DNA of 64,000 bases, taken from Spirochaetae bacterium HGW-Spirochaetae-1. Lineage in GTDB: Bacteria; Spirochaetota; UBA4802; UBA5550. Each line of letters begins with the position of its first letter. The first letter of the stretch is position 1. The DNA is taken from contig PGXY01000007.1 in the NCBI GenBank assembly GCA_002839375.1, forward strand, positions 248,001-312,000, written 5' to 3'. Shown here one piece after another: positions 44,508-54,121 of the stretch. Below the pieces are notes generated by a model, which saw only the letters and a program-made list of their open reading frames with translations, had not been told where the DNA came from and made no database searches. Position numbers and translations under genes: made by a program.

Positions 44508-47500
44508 ATGAGCGGAAAATTCAGGATATTGACCACGGGATTTCTCATTATTTTCGTGGCTGTCATCGTCTATTTATCCCTGAGAATTGATATACTGGAA
44601 ACCAGTTATATAAACAGGCTGGAAAAATCCACGGCCGATATAACAACGGCTCTGGAATCCTTAAAAGGAAAGAACGGTTCAGGGGAACTTACCGACACAG
44701 CTTTTCAATCCTTCGCCGCTGCCCTGTTTAAAAAATACGGCAATACTGCCATTGTGGCCGTATCGGACCATGACAACAATGTCCGGCATGTACAAAAAAA
44801 TGAATCGATCCTGAAAACTCCTGAACTTTTCGATTCCATCATGAACGATTACAAGAACAGGAAAGTGAGCGCAGACCTGAAATCCGGTCCGGCCCGACGC
44901 TACTACTCTGTTCAGAAAAATGAAACAAGAAGCGAAGAAAAATTCTACCTGTATATCAGGGACGTGGGGAAAAACCGCCTTTTTCTGGCATTTCCCTATC
45001 AGGCCGATAGAAAAATAATCACCAGGATTGCCCTGGAGGTCGCACTGCTCATTCTCATTTCCGTTATTTTAATGGCCCTGGTTTATATCGTTTCCCAGAG
45101 AAAGGAACCGAAACAGGTGACAGCGGGGCAAACGAGGGGGATACAACCGCACACTCTCCATGCCTCAGTGGCGGGAGAGCAAAACATGATTACCGGGGAG
45201 CGTCTTGTAACATCGGAATCTCTGAGCGATCATGTTTTCTCCATACTGAACAGTCTGAGCAGAGATTACGGCTCCAATTCCCTTTCCCTGTATCTTAAAA
45301 CCACGCCGGACCTCCTCTCAAAGGCCTATGAGCTCAAGGGAAAAACATTCCTCAGGATCGATTCCGGCAACTTCGATACGCTGGATCTGCGTCAGGGCCT
45401 CGGGCAGGAACTCCAGAATAATGCGGCCATGATCCTTAACGAAGGGAAAAAAATCATACTCCCCCTCCAGCACGATAATTCCCTGCTGGGCATACTGGTG
45501 GTAGAACGGGAAAATCCGCTGAACGGGCAGCAAATCCAGGATATAAGAAGGCTTCTCGGCGCAACAGCCCGGGAAATCAGTGATTTTCTGGTCATCAACA
45601 ATGTCATGATTCATTCAGGAACAGGGCTCTACAGCAAGTCCTATTTTGACATGAAGCTTCATGAATCCATTGCCATCAGCAGAAAGGGGTCAGAGCCCCT
45701 GTCTGTGATGTTAATATCCTGCATTCCAGCGGATGTACAGCTTACCGATTCGCAGAAAAACAACGTTTACAGGATAATCGCCCCTTCGATAAAGGAACAC
45801 CTGGCTGCCCGGGACATCGTGGCCGTTTACAATGAAAACCTGGCCCTTCTCCTCCCGGGCACAGGCTCGGACAGGGCTTCAGAGCTTACGGGGATACTGG
45901 AGAACTCTCTTTCCAGGTACAGGCTGAAAATCGATACGGGCAGTTTTCTCAATATTTCGGTACGTTCAGGGTCGGCTTCGACGGACACCACAAGGAAGGG
46001 CAAGGACCTTGTTATGACCGCCATGAAAAACCTCTCCATGGCCGCTCAAAAACAGCCCGATGGAAAGACACTGCCCACCACGGTCCAGGCCGTGGAAAAA
46101 GCACGTCCCGATGAACGCATCCACCCGGAATCTGACACCGGCATGGATGAGGGTTCTCTGAAAAAAAAAAGTGAACGTCGTTTTAAAACATCCATCGGCC
46201 TGAAGCTCATCAGTATAATCTCACTGATAATACTGGCGTCACTTACCTCCATGAGCATCATAACCACAAAACTTTTCAGAACCGACAACGAAATCAGGAT
46301 AAAGGAAAGCAACCACAAGATATCGGAAATAACCGCACTCAATATCAGGACCGATTTCACCTCCATCATCGAAAAAAGCATGATCATTACCCGCTCCATG
46401 ATAGACGAGGGGGTCACGCAGGATGGGAACCAGTTCCTGGTACAGCGCTTTTTCTCCAACGACCAGGACACCCTTTTCATAGGACTGGCCGGAATGAAAA
46501 ATGGGACCCTGGAGTTAAACAGGTCGCTGTATAACACCGCCCTCACTGATAAAAACGGTATATCGCAGAATTCTATTTCCACGGCTCTTATGGGTGAACA
46601 GGAACAGTTCCTCAAGAGCTTTAATCTTCAGGAAATCGTCCACAATGTCTCGCCCCACTTCAGTATTCCCGTGATAGCCATAAGCGTCCCCTATATCAAA
46701 AAAAGCGAATCATCGGCGGAATCCATCCTCATTATCATGGTCCATGGCGACAGGTTCAACCGCGCCGTCAGCAACCCCGGCATAACCAAATCATTCATTG
46801 TCAACGGCTCCGGCGAGCTCATCGCCCACTACAACGCATCACTGGTTTCGGCCGGTGTGAGTTTCCGCCAGTTTCCCATTGTAAAGCTCATGATGACGAG
46901 TCCCGTGGACAACGGGCAAACGCGCTATAATGATGAAAAGAATATATACTACCTGGGGTCCTATAAAAAAACGGGTTTTGCCGGCACCGGCGTCATCTCC
47001 ACGGTGCAGGAAGACAAGGCCTTTGAGGCCGTAAACCAGATCCAGCGCCGCAACGCCTTCATTACGGTAATTGTTCTCAGCGCCGCTATCCTCATCGTTT
47101 ATTTCTTCGCAAAAACGCTGACGGGCCCCATCAAACGCCTGGTGAAAGCAACACGCCAGATAGAACAGGGCAACTTTGATATTGATATCACTAGTAGCTC
47201 AGGTGACGAGATAGGCATGCTGACGGAATCATTTATAAACATGGGAAAGGGACTCTCGGAAAGAGAAAAAATCAAGGTGGCTTTCGGCAAGTTCGTCAAT
47301 AAGGAGATAGCCGATAAGGTGCTCCGTGATGAGATCAAGCTCGGAGGCGAACGCAAGACTGTTGCCATTTTCTTCTCCGACATACGGTCCTTCACTTCCA
47401 TATCGGAGAAGCTGGAGCCGGAAGAAGTTGTGGAATTCCTGAATGAATATATGACCCGCATGGTGGACTGCGTGAACAAAACAAACGGTGTGGTCGACAA

Positions 47501-48047
47501 ATTCATCGGCGACGCCATCATGGCCACATGGGGCGCCCCTGTCTCCCACGGCAATGACACGGAAAACGCCATAAACGCAGCCCTGATGATGCGTGAATCG
47601 CTGCAGGACTTCAACAGGGAACGGGGCGGTCCCAAAAAACCGGTCATCAAAATAGGGTGCGGAATCAACACCGGCCCCGTACTGGTGGGACAGATCGGTT
47701 CTCATGACAGGATGGAATATACAGTCATAGGAGACTCGGTTAATCTTGCTTCCCGCGTAGAAACACTCAACAAGCCCTTCGGCACCGATATTCTCGTATC
47801 GGAGGAATCGTATAAACTGGTCAAAGATATCTTCACTATGGAGAGAATGCACGACATTAAGGTCAAGGGCAAATTTGAGACGCAGAAAATCTATGCCGTC
47901 CTGGGCCGCAGGGACGATCCACACTGTGCAGGCTCCCTGGGAGAACTGCAGAGCCGGCTGGGCGTCGATGTTTCCTCCCTGCCCTCCTTTGATCCCGAAG
48001 CGGAAGAGGAAAAATTTCAGATCCTGTCTAAAAAAAGTGAATCATGA
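44508..48047 (+). CDS. Multi-domain membrane class III adenylate cyclase with degenerate GGDEF-like module
   Basis: 1179 residues. Membrane helix 1 (about 7-25), extracytoplasmic region (26-165), helix 2 (about 168-198), a GAF-like domain (about 215-365), a GGDEF-like fold (about 370-530) whose GGDEF site reads NENLALLLPGTG and is therefore catalytically dead. Then helix 3 (about 562-590), a Cache-like sensor (591-845), helix 4 (850-872), HAMP (872-925) and a cyclase catalytic domain (about 950-1130). VAIFFSDIRSFTSIS and VDKFIGDAIMATWGAP carry the two metal aspartates, and MEYTVIGDSVNLASRVE the threonine typical of class IIIb adenylate cyclases. It appears to be two sensors joined in one chain. 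The stop overlaps the FecR gene (ATGA). Confidence 0.88.
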   Translation: MSGKFRILTTGFLIIFVAVIVYLSLRIDILETSYINRLEKSTADITTALESLKGKNGSGELTDTAFQSFAAALFKKYGNTAIVAVSDHDNNVRHVQKNESILKTPELFDSIMNDYKNRKVSADLKSGPARRYYSVQKNETRSEEKFYLYIRDVGKNRLFLAFPYQADRKIITRIALEVALLILISVILMALVYIVSQRKEPKQVTAGQTRGIQPHTLHASVAGEQNMITGERLVTSESLSDHVFSILNSLSRDYGSNSLSLYLKTTPDLLSKAYELKGKTFLRIDSGNFDTLDLRQGLGQELQNNAAMILNEGKKIILPLQHDNSLLGILVVERENPLNGQQIQDIRRLLGATAREISDFLVINNVMIHSGTGLYSKSYFDMKLHESIAISRKGSEPLSVMLISCIPADVQLTDSQKNNVYRIIAPSIKEHLAARDIVAVYNENLALLLPGTGSDRASELTGILENSLSRYRLKIDTGSFLNISVRSGSASTDTTRKGKDLVMTAMKNLSMAAQKQPDGKTLPTTVQAVEKARPDERIHPESDTGMDEGSLKKKSERRFKTSIGLKLISIISLIILASLTSMSIITTKLFRTDNEIRIKESNHKISEITALNIRTDFTSIIEKSMIITRSMIDEGVTQDGNQFLVQRFFSNDQDTLFIGLAGMKNGTLELNRSLYNTALTDKNGISQNSISTALMGEQEQFLKSFNLQEIVHNVSPHFSIPVIAISVPYIKKSESSAESILIIMVHGDRFNRAVSNPGITKSFIVNGSGELIAHYNASLVSAGVSFRQFPIVKLMMTSPVDNGQTRYNDEKNIYYLGSYKKTGFAGTGVISTVQEDKAFEAVNQIQRRNAFITVIVLSAAILIVYFFAKTLTGPIKRLVKATRQIEQGNFDIDITSSSGDEIGMLTESFINMGKGLSEREKIKVAFGKFVNKEIADKVLRDEIKLGGERKTVAIFFSDIRSFTSISEKLEPEEVVEFLNEYMTRMVDCVNKTNGVVDKFIGDAIMATWGAPVSHGNDTENAINAALMMRESLQDFNRERGGPKKPVIKIGCGINTGPVLVGQIGSHDRMEYTVIGDSVNLASRVETLNKPFGTDILVSEESYKLVKDIFTMERMHDIKVKGKFETQKIYAVLGRRDDPHCAGSLGELQSRLGVDVSSLPSFDPEAEEEKFQILSKKSES
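45686..45699. repeat. GGGGTCAGAGCCCC element inside the cyclase gene
   Basis: Complete 14-bp copy of the dispersed element (reverse complement of 63301-63314), encoding part of RKGSEPLS within the degenerate GGDEF-like domain. Confidence 0.55.
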
Positions 48048-50137
48048 AACTGATAGGGAAAGACCTGCTCATAACCGCCTTCAGCATTGCAGCCATGTCC
48101 GCGGCGGGCACGGCGCTCTATTACGATTTCACCGGTAAAATGGATGCTGAAAAAACAGAAAAAATCGGAACCATTACCTTTAAAAAAAAGACGGCCCAGA
48201 GAAAGTATTCAGGCCAGGTCATCTGGGAAAACCTGAACCAGACCGATGCCGTGTATAACTACGATACTATCCGCACCGATGCGGACTCCCTTTCCATAAT
48301 AAAACTGAAAGACGGATCACAGATCGAACTGAATGAAAACACCCTGATTTTGCTGTCCCTGACGGAAAATAAAACCACGATAGATTTCTCTCAGGGATCC
48401 ATAAATGCCGCTGGTGCCGCGAATCTCAACATAAAAGCCGGAAATACCGTCATCACCGCCGGCAACAGCACTATCAACCTCAGTAAAGATGCCGCGGATA
48501 ACCTCAACCTCAATGTAAATTCCGGCGTGGCCGCCCTGGGTGATAAAAAAATAGGAGAAAACCAGGAGGCCGTTATCGGAGCCGGAACGGCCGAGGTGTC
48601 GGACCGGGAGTTCATTCCCGGGGAACCGCGCTCCGGCGCCTATATCCTCGCTTTCTCAGGGGAAAAAAATATCCGTTTCGCCTGGACATCAAAGGCGGTG
48701 AAAAAATATCTTTTGGAAATAGCCGGGGACCCGTCATTCAGGAAAAAGTTCGTCAGCAGAGCCGTTATTAAACCGGAATCAGCGGTCCGACTGAAGCCCG
48801 GTACGTATTTCTGGCGAATCGGGTATGCGGAAAAAAATGGAAAAATGAGCCTGCCGCAGCCCTTCATCATTATCAAAGAACGCGAGGAGAGCCTTATCGC
48901 ACCGGCCGACCTCTCGGCCTTCAATTACGTAAAAACCCTCCCCCTTGTTCCGCTGCAGTGGTCGGGAAGCACCGTTGCTTCATCGTACACCATCAGCCTG
49001 GCGGCGGACCCGGGCTTTAAAAATATCATCAAGACAATCGCCACCAGTGACAACAGTATCGCCGTGGACAGTCTTTCCGCCGGGACCTATTACTGGCAGG
49101 TAACCAATGTGTATCCCTTTCCCGACGCGGGCCTCACCGTAAAGAGTCCCGCCAGGTCCTTCGTCATAAGGCAGGGCACAACGGTAAAACCACCGGAGCC
49201 GATGAATCCCCCCAATGGACACCGGATCAGCTCCCTGTTTCTTACCGGAGGAATGCAGCTCTTCAGCTGGCAGCCCGGCGACGACATGAAAAAATATGTC
49301 ATCAAAATCGACAGGGACCGCGAGTTTAAAAATCCCGTCATCAGCACCACGACAGCACAGTCCTTTTATCAGCTCTCGGGCGTAATTGCCACGGGTACCT
49401 ACTACTGGCGCATTGAAGGAATTGATGCAGGCGGGGTTCCCCATGCATCGGTGGAACGATCATTCATCATAACGGATGCGGAAAAAATAACAACTGTCAG
49501 CCCCGCCGACGGCGGAATCGTAAGCGTGACGGACAACCGGAACACAGTGCAGTTTACCTGGAATGATCCCAACAGGGGAAGCATGTATCGCCTTGAACTG
49601 TCGGATAAAAGCGATTTCTCCCGGATACTCTCATCTCATGCATCGACAGCCACGTCCCTTTCCGCGGCGGGAATCCCCCGCGGCACGTTCTACTGGCGCG
49701 TATCCCTCATGGACAAAAAAGGGAAAGCCATCCTGCGGAGCAATATCGCCTCGGCCCGCAGCACCGACGTTCTGGAGTCACCGGTGAGCATCACACCGGC
49801 CGATGGTACCGCCATTGACATGACTTTCAGGAACACTATAACTTTTTCCTGGAAAAAAGTGCCCTCGGCGACCCATTACCGCATAATCGTCGGCTATTAT
49901 TCCGGCGGATTCAGTAAAAAGATTCTTGAAACCGAGACCACTGATACCACATATGTCCTCAGGCAGCTCGAACTTCTTGATGAAGGGAATTTCACCTGGG
50001 AAATAAAGGCCCTGCGCTACGCGGGAAATAAACTTGAAAATGAAAGCCCCCTGCGGAAAAATTATTTCAGCATTACCCTGCAGAGCGCGATGGATAAACC
50101 GGAGATCATATCTCCGAAAAACCTGTATATAAAATAA
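48044..50137 (+). CDS. FecR-domain protein with repeated FN3-like/SPADG domains
   Basis: 697 residues. An N-terminal membrane helix (LLITAFSIAAMSAAGTALYY) is followed by a FecR-type domain (about 60-190: VIWENLNQTDAVYNYDTIRT, then IKLKDGSQIELNENTLILL). Four to five beta-sandwich repeats follow, each with a Tyr-Trp-Arg/Gln strand (TYFWRIGYA, TYYWQVTNV, TYYWRIEGI, TFYWRVSLM, NFTWEIKAL) and openings such as SPADGG or TPADGT. It is translated coupled to the cyclase and precedes the outer-membrane gene by 17 nt. FecR domains usually act in periplasmic signalling, so it may relay envelope information to the cyclase. Ligand unknown. Confidence 0.8.
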   Translation: MKLIGKDLLITAFSIAAMSAAGTALYYDFTGKMDAEKTEKIGTITFKKKTAQRKYSGQVIWENLNQTDAVYNYDTIRTDADSLSIIKLKDGSQIELNENTLILLSLTENKTTIDFSQGSINAAGAANLNIKAGNTVITAGNSTINLSKDAADNLNLNVNSGVAALGDKKIGENQEAVIGAGTAEVSDREFIPGEPRSGAYILAFSGEKNIRFAWTSKAVKKYLLEIAGDPSFRKKFVSRAVIKPESAVRLKPGTYFWRIGYAEKNGKMSLPQPFIIIKEREESLIAPADLSAFNYVKTLPLVPLQWSGSTVASSYTISLAADPGFKNIIKTIATSDNSIAVDSLSAGTYYWQVTNVYPFPDAGLTVKSPARSFVIRQGTTVKPPEPMNPPNGHRISSLFLTGGMQLFSWQPGDDMKKYVIKIDRDREFKNPVISTTTAQSFYQLSGVIATGTYYWRIEGIDAGGVPHASVERSFIITDAEKITTVSPADGGIVSVTDNRNTVQFTWNDPNRGSMYRLELSDKSDFSRILSSHASTATSLSAAGIPRGTFYWRVSLMDKKGKAILRSNIASARSTDVLESPVSITPADGTAIDMTFRNTITFSWKKVPSATHYRIIVGYYSGGFSKKILETETTDTTYVLRQLELLDEGNFTWEIKALRYAGNKLENESPLRKNYFSITLQSAMDKPEIISPKNLYIK

Positions 50138-50154
50138 CCGTAGTCACAGTAAAT

Positions 50155-51510
50155 ATGAAAAAAACTGTATATAAAACCATAAGGGCCTTTCTCTTTCTCA
50201 CTTTCATCGTCCTTTTACCATCCTTCGTGCTGGCCCAGGATGATGATACAGGAGCGACGCTGCGCTGGAAAAATGTCCCGGGTGCCGTGGGATATAAAAT
50301 AGAGATCAGGGACGCCCGGGGTACTATTATCCATCGCGAGACACTTACGGACGCAATCGTCACGCTCAACCTGCCCTACGGCTCTTACCAGGGACGCGTG
50401 GCTGTCCTGAACAAATTCAAAAAGCCGCAGAAGTGGGGTTCGTGGTTTATCTTTAATATCAAGCGTTCCCTGAAACCGGTGTTCTCGTCACTGTCGCACC
50501 GGCAGTTTTCCCCGGAAGACGGGGAAACGGAAATCAGGGTCAGGGGCGACAACTTCATGGAAGGGTGTTCCCTGTCGCTGAAGAGCAGGTCCGCCGTTAT
50601 CAGGGCCGATATATTGCCCGGACGAAAAAACAACGAGCTGACCTTCCGCTTCAATCCCTCATCGGCGCCGGGCGGAACCTATGATCTTATTATAACCAAT
50701 CCCGGCGACAACAGCATCTCCGTTTCCGGCGCCCTCCAAATAACGGCAGTCCCACAGTTTAAAGACATATCCCCCTCTTCAATCCGCGATACAGTGGAAA
50801 AGCAGACCGTGACGATAACGGGGAAACGCCTCATGAAAAATGTGGCTATAACACTGAAAAAGGGCGATGATATTATCAGGCCCATGGAGGTCGTGCATCA
50901 TTCACTCAACGAGGTCTCCTTTACCATTGCCCCGGCACAGATGAAGCGGGGAAGCTATGATATCATTATAGCCAATCCCGGCGATAACCGGGAGACCGTC
51001 AAAAATGCCCTGCGCATCAGCGCACAGTTAGGCCTTACCCTGGCCGTCGGCGGTTTTTATTCCTATCCCCTGCCGGAATGGAACAACTTCCTGAACGGCA
51101 GCTTTACCGGCGGAGAATTCTATGCCGGTTATCAGCCTCAATTTCTGTCAGATGTAACCTTTATTAAATACATGGGCCTCGAAGTTCGATTCATATATAC
51201 GCAATACGGAAGCACACAATCATCCCTGCCCGATATGACCATCATGAGTTTTGGCAGCGGTATCTTTTTCAATATTCCCGTAACGGGCCTGCTTTCCTTC
51301 GCCCTGCATGCCGGCAGCGGCGCAGCAATCTCCTCACTGGAAGGAAGCAGCAGTTCCACCGATCCCCTGTTCTATACCGGTCTTTCGGTGCGGTTAACTC
51401 CTGGAAGATATTTCTTCGTTGAATCCGGCGCTGAATATCACCATCTCCTGTACCTTGGAAAACCCCTGAAATCCATCTATCCCTTTCTGCGGGTCGGACT
51501 GCGATTCTGA
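50155..51510 (+). CDS. Exported IPT/TIG-like domain protein with C-terminal beta-barrel
   Basis: 451 residues with signal peptide (AFLFLTFIVLLPSFVLAQDD). A FN3-like opening (TLRWKNVPGAVGYKIEIRDA, read in parts) resembles the repeats of the preceding FecR protein. Two IPT/TIG-like domains follow (FSPEDGETEIRVRGDNF ... PGGTYDLIITNPGDN and ISPSSIRDTVEKQTVTITG ... RGSYDIIIANPGDN). The last 170 residues have alternating strands with tyrosine and phenylalanine and end FLRVGLRF, typical of an outer-membrane barrel. Third gene of the cyclase operon; likely the outer-membrane part of the same envelope signalling unit. Confidence 0.75.
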   Translation: MKKTVYKTIRAFLFLTFIVLLPSFVLAQDDDTGATLRWKNVPGAVGYKIEIRDARGTIIHRETLTDAIVTLNLPYGSYQGRVAVLNKFKKPQKWGSWFIFNIKRSLKPVFSSLSHRQFSPEDGETEIRVRGDNFMEGCSLSLKSRSAVIRADILPGRKNNELTFRFNPSSAPGGTYDLIITNPGDNSISVSGALQITAVPQFKDISPSSIRDTVEKQTVTITGKRLMKNVAITLKKGDDIIRPMEVVHHSLNEVSFTIAPAQMKRGSYDIIIANPGDNRETVKNALRISAQLGLTLAVGGFYSYPLPEWNNFLNGSFTGGEFYAGYQPQFLSDVTFIKYMGLEVRFIYTQYGSTQSSLPDMTIMSFGSGIFFNIPVTGLLSFALHAGSGAAISSLEGSSSSTDPLFYTGLSVRLTPGRYFFVESGAEYHHLLYLGKPLKSIYPFLRVGLRF

Positions 51511-51608
51511 ATTCAATTGTAATTAACTGATTTTTCACCCCAGTTTTATGACTAATTGAATGTTTTTGTGCATTTTATTACACAAATTGCTTACCTCGCC
51601 CCAGTGAT

Positions 51609-51619
51609 GCTCTGACCCC
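51609..51619. repeat. GCTCTGACCCC element upstream of metH
   Basis: Core of the dispersed element in the intergenic region, 15 nt before the metH -35. A further partial copy (GGGGTCAGAGC) lies within metH at 51862-51872. Confidence 0.45.
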
Positions 51620-51633
51620 TTTGTAAAAAAAAC

Positions 51634-51662
51634 TTGACATGGGAAGTAAACTATATTACTAT
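51634..51662 (+). promoter_or_regulatory. metH promoter
   Basis: TTGACA at 51634-51639 and TACTAT at 51657-51662 with a 17-nt spacer. The -10 lies inside the left arm of the palindrome at 51655-51686. Confidence 0.7.
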
Positions 51663-51686
51663 ATCAAGATATATTGATATAGTAAT
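51655..51686. promoter_or_regulatory. 13-6-13 palindromic operator of metH
   Basis: Perfect inverted repeat ATTACTATATCAA - GATATA - TTGATATAGTAAT, covering the -10 and ending 11 nt before the ATG. The ATATCAA-N6-TTGATAT core resembles operators of ArsR-family regulators, including (from memory) SahR, the S-adenosylhomocysteine-responsive repressor of methionine genes in other bacteria. No such regulator gene is in the window. Confidence 0.65.
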
Positions 51687-51697
51687 CGAGGTAGACC

Positions 51698-54121
51698 ATG
51701 AATTTCAAAGAAAAACTCCTGACGCCGGAACCAATTATCATAGACGGTGGGATGGGCTCCCTGCTCTTCCAGAAAATCCCGGGCTACGCGGGGTCCTTTG
51801 AGCTCCTTAACGTAGAAAAGCCTGAAATTCTTCAGGATATTCACCGCCAATACTTTGAAGCGGGGTCAGAGCTGGTGGAAACCAACACCTTCGGCGGCAG
51901 CATCATCAAGCTTGCTGAATATGGCCTGGACCATCGCTGTGCAGAGATCAACGAAGCAGGCGCCGCCCTGGCCCGCAAGGTAGCCGATGAGTATAACGGC
52001 TTCGTGGGAGGCTCCGTAGGTCCCACGGGAAGGCTCATCGAACCCATGGGAGAAACCCCGGCGGAAGAAATATACAAGTCCTACGCGGAACAGATGATCG
52101 GCCTGGAGCGGGGCGGAGCTCATGTGATCGCCATCGAAACCATGAATGACATCCAGGAGGCGAAGCTGGCCCTCATGGCTGCCCGGGACAACACGTCCCT
52201 GCCGGTCATCTGCAGCATGACTTTTGAGGAAAACGGGAAAACCATGACGGGAACCGACATGCTCACGGCTTTTTCCACCCTGTCAGAGTACGGCGCCCAA
52301 GTAGTGGGAGCCAACTGCAGCATGGGCCCTGCCGCCATGGTGAAAATTTTCCAGGATAACATACAGGCCCTCTCGCGGCTGGGAATCCCTCTCAGCGTCT
52401 GGTCCAATGCCGGGCTTCCCGAGATGATCGACGGACGCACGGTGTACCGGCTCTCGGCCGATTCCTTTGCCGCATCCTCCCTGGAGCTGGCCGATATGGG
52501 CGTCAAGGTAATAGGCGGATGCTGCGGAACCACACCGGAGCACATCGCGGCCCTGAAAAAGGCCGTATCGGGAAAAACCTTTTCACCGCGCCGGTATGAA
52601 CGCTCATACAGTTACATCACGAGCAGAAGCAAAGTGCTGGACCTGGAAAAACACCGGGGGCTCATTCTCCTGGGCGAACGGCTCAATCCCACGGCACGCA
52701 AGAAATTCGCCGAGGATCTCCGGGAGGGACGCCAGACCTTCCTGCGCGCCGAATCGCGCAAGCAGGTAGAAGAAGGCGCCCATATACTGGACATCAATGT
52801 TGGCGTTCCCTCTATCGATGAAACGACGGCAATGAACCGATCCATTATAACGCTCAGTTCCACCGTGGACGTGCCCCTCATGATTGACTCAGATAATGCT
52901 GAGGTCATCGAACGGGCGCTCCTGACCTATCCGGGGATACCAATCGTCAATTCCATCAACGGAAAGGAAAAGAGCATCAGGACCGTTATTCCCCTTTTAA
53001 AGCGATTTGGCTGTTTTGTCGTGGCCCTGTGTCTTGACGACTCGGGCGTACACCAGGATGCTGAAAAACGTATCGCCGCCGGCCAGCGTCTTCTGGATAC
53101 GCTTCATTCCGAAGGCATAGACCTGAGCCGTGTTTTTGTGGACCCGCTGATCCTGGCCGAAAGCGCCGAACCGGGCAGCGCCCTGGAAACGCTAAAAGTT
53201 ATTGAATATTTTTCAAAAAAGGGTATCAAAACCTCCATCGGCCTCAGCAACATATCCTTCGGCCTGCCCCAGAGAAAACACATCAATACCGTGTTCCTCA
53301 ACCTGGCCCTGGCCAGGGGACTCACGGCGGCCATCATCAACCCCTCGGCTGTGCGTATCATAGACCAATACAGTACCGAGGAGCAACTCGCCCTGGAATT
53401 CCTGGAAGGCAGTGATCCCGGCGCAGCCCGGTACATTGCCCATTTCCGTGAATCATCGGCGGTGGAAAGCGGCGCATCCCCGGGTTCGGCGGCACAGAGG
53501 AACAGTATCGAACAGATATTTTATGCCGTGGTTGAAGGTAATGTCGATGATATTGAAGAACAGGTACGGACGGCGCTGAAGGAGCATGATCCGCCATCGA
53601 TCATGAACCAGGGCCTGCTCAGGGCTCTGGAAAAAGTGGGAGAGCTCTACAGCACGGGGGAATATTTCCTCCCGCAGATGATTGCCTCGGCCAATACCAT
53701 GAAAAAAGGCTTTAATATCCTGAAGCCCCTTCTGGCGGGAGAATCGGCGGAGAAGCGGGGAAAGGTCGTCATATGCACGGTAAAGGGCGATATTCACGAT
53801 ATCGGGAAAAACATCGTGGCCATGATGATGGAAAATCACGGCTTTGAGGTCCGGGACCTGGGCAAGGATGTCCCCGCTGAAACAATAATCCAGGCGGCCA
53901 GGGATATCAGCGCTGACCTTATCTGTCTCAGCTCCCTGCTTACCACAACCATGAATGAAATGAGGAATATCAGCGAACTTCTCAAAGAAGCAAAGCTCGA
54001 TATTCCCTTGCTCGTGGGCGGCGCCGTGGTTAATGAAGAATATGCGAAATCGATTGGCGCCCATTACGGAAAAGATGCCGTTGACGGTGTTAACAAGGCC
54101 AAGTCGCTCATGGCCCGATGA
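51698..54121 (+). CDS. metH: Cobalamin-dependent methionine synthase lacking the reactivation domain
   Basis: 807 residues. The homocysteine-binding domain (about 1-290) has IIDGGMGSLLFQ, the zinc cysteines in VVGANCSMGP and GGCCGTTPEHI. The pterin-binding domain (about 315-580) has LLGERLNPTARKKFAE, HILDINVGVPSIDE and INSINGKEKS. The B12 cap and Rossmann domains (about 600-807) contain GDIHDIGKNIVAMMM with the cobalt-ligating histidine of DxHxxG. It ends there, about 400 residues short of E. coli MetH, without the AdoMet-binding reactivation domain. Such short forms need a separate reactivase. It methylates homocysteine from methyl-tetrahydrofolate. ATG 51698 follows GAGGTAGACC. Confidence 0.88.
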   Translation: MNFKEKLLTPEPIIIDGGMGSLLFQKIPGYAGSFELLNVEKPEILQDIHRQYFEAGSELVETNTFGGSIIKLAEYGLDHRCAEINEAGAALARKVADEYNGFVGGSVGPTGRLIEPMGETPAEEIYKSYAEQMIGLERGGAHVIAIETMNDIQEAKLALMAARDNTSLPVICSMTFEENGKTMTGTDMLTAFSTLSEYGAQVVGANCSMGPAAMVKIFQDNIQALSRLGIPLSVWSNAGLPEMIDGRTVYRLSADSFAASSLELADMGVKVIGGCCGTTPEHIAALKKAVSGKTFSPRRYERSYSYITSRSKVLDLEKHRGLILLGERLNPTARKKFAEDLREGRQTFLRAESRKQVEEGAHILDINVGVPSIDETTAMNRSIITLSSTVDVPLMIDSDNAEVIERALLTYPGIPIVNSINGKEKSIRTVIPLLKRFGCFVVALCLDDSGVHQDAEKRIAAGQRLLDTLHSEGIDLSRVFVDPLILAESAEPGSALETLKVIEYFSKKGIKTSIGLSNISFGLPQRKHINTVFLNLALARGLTAAIINPSAVRIIDQYSTEEQLALEFLEGSDPGAARYIAHFRESSAVESGASPGSAAQRNSIEQIFYAVVEGNVDDIEEQVRTALKEHDPPSIMNQGLLRALEKVGELYSTGEYFLPQMIASANTMKKGFNILKPLLAGESAEKRGKVVICTVKGDIHDIGKNIVAMMMENHGFEVRDLGKDVPAETIIQAARDISADLICLSSLLTTTMNEMRNISELLKEAKLDIPLLVGGAVVNEEYAKSIGAHYGKDAVDGVNKAKSLMAR

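Noticed and set aside
51511-51697. Possible SAM or cobalamin riboswitch before metH
   Set aside because: The leader after the promoter is only a few dozen bases and holds a simple palindrome; there is no room for a riboswitch.
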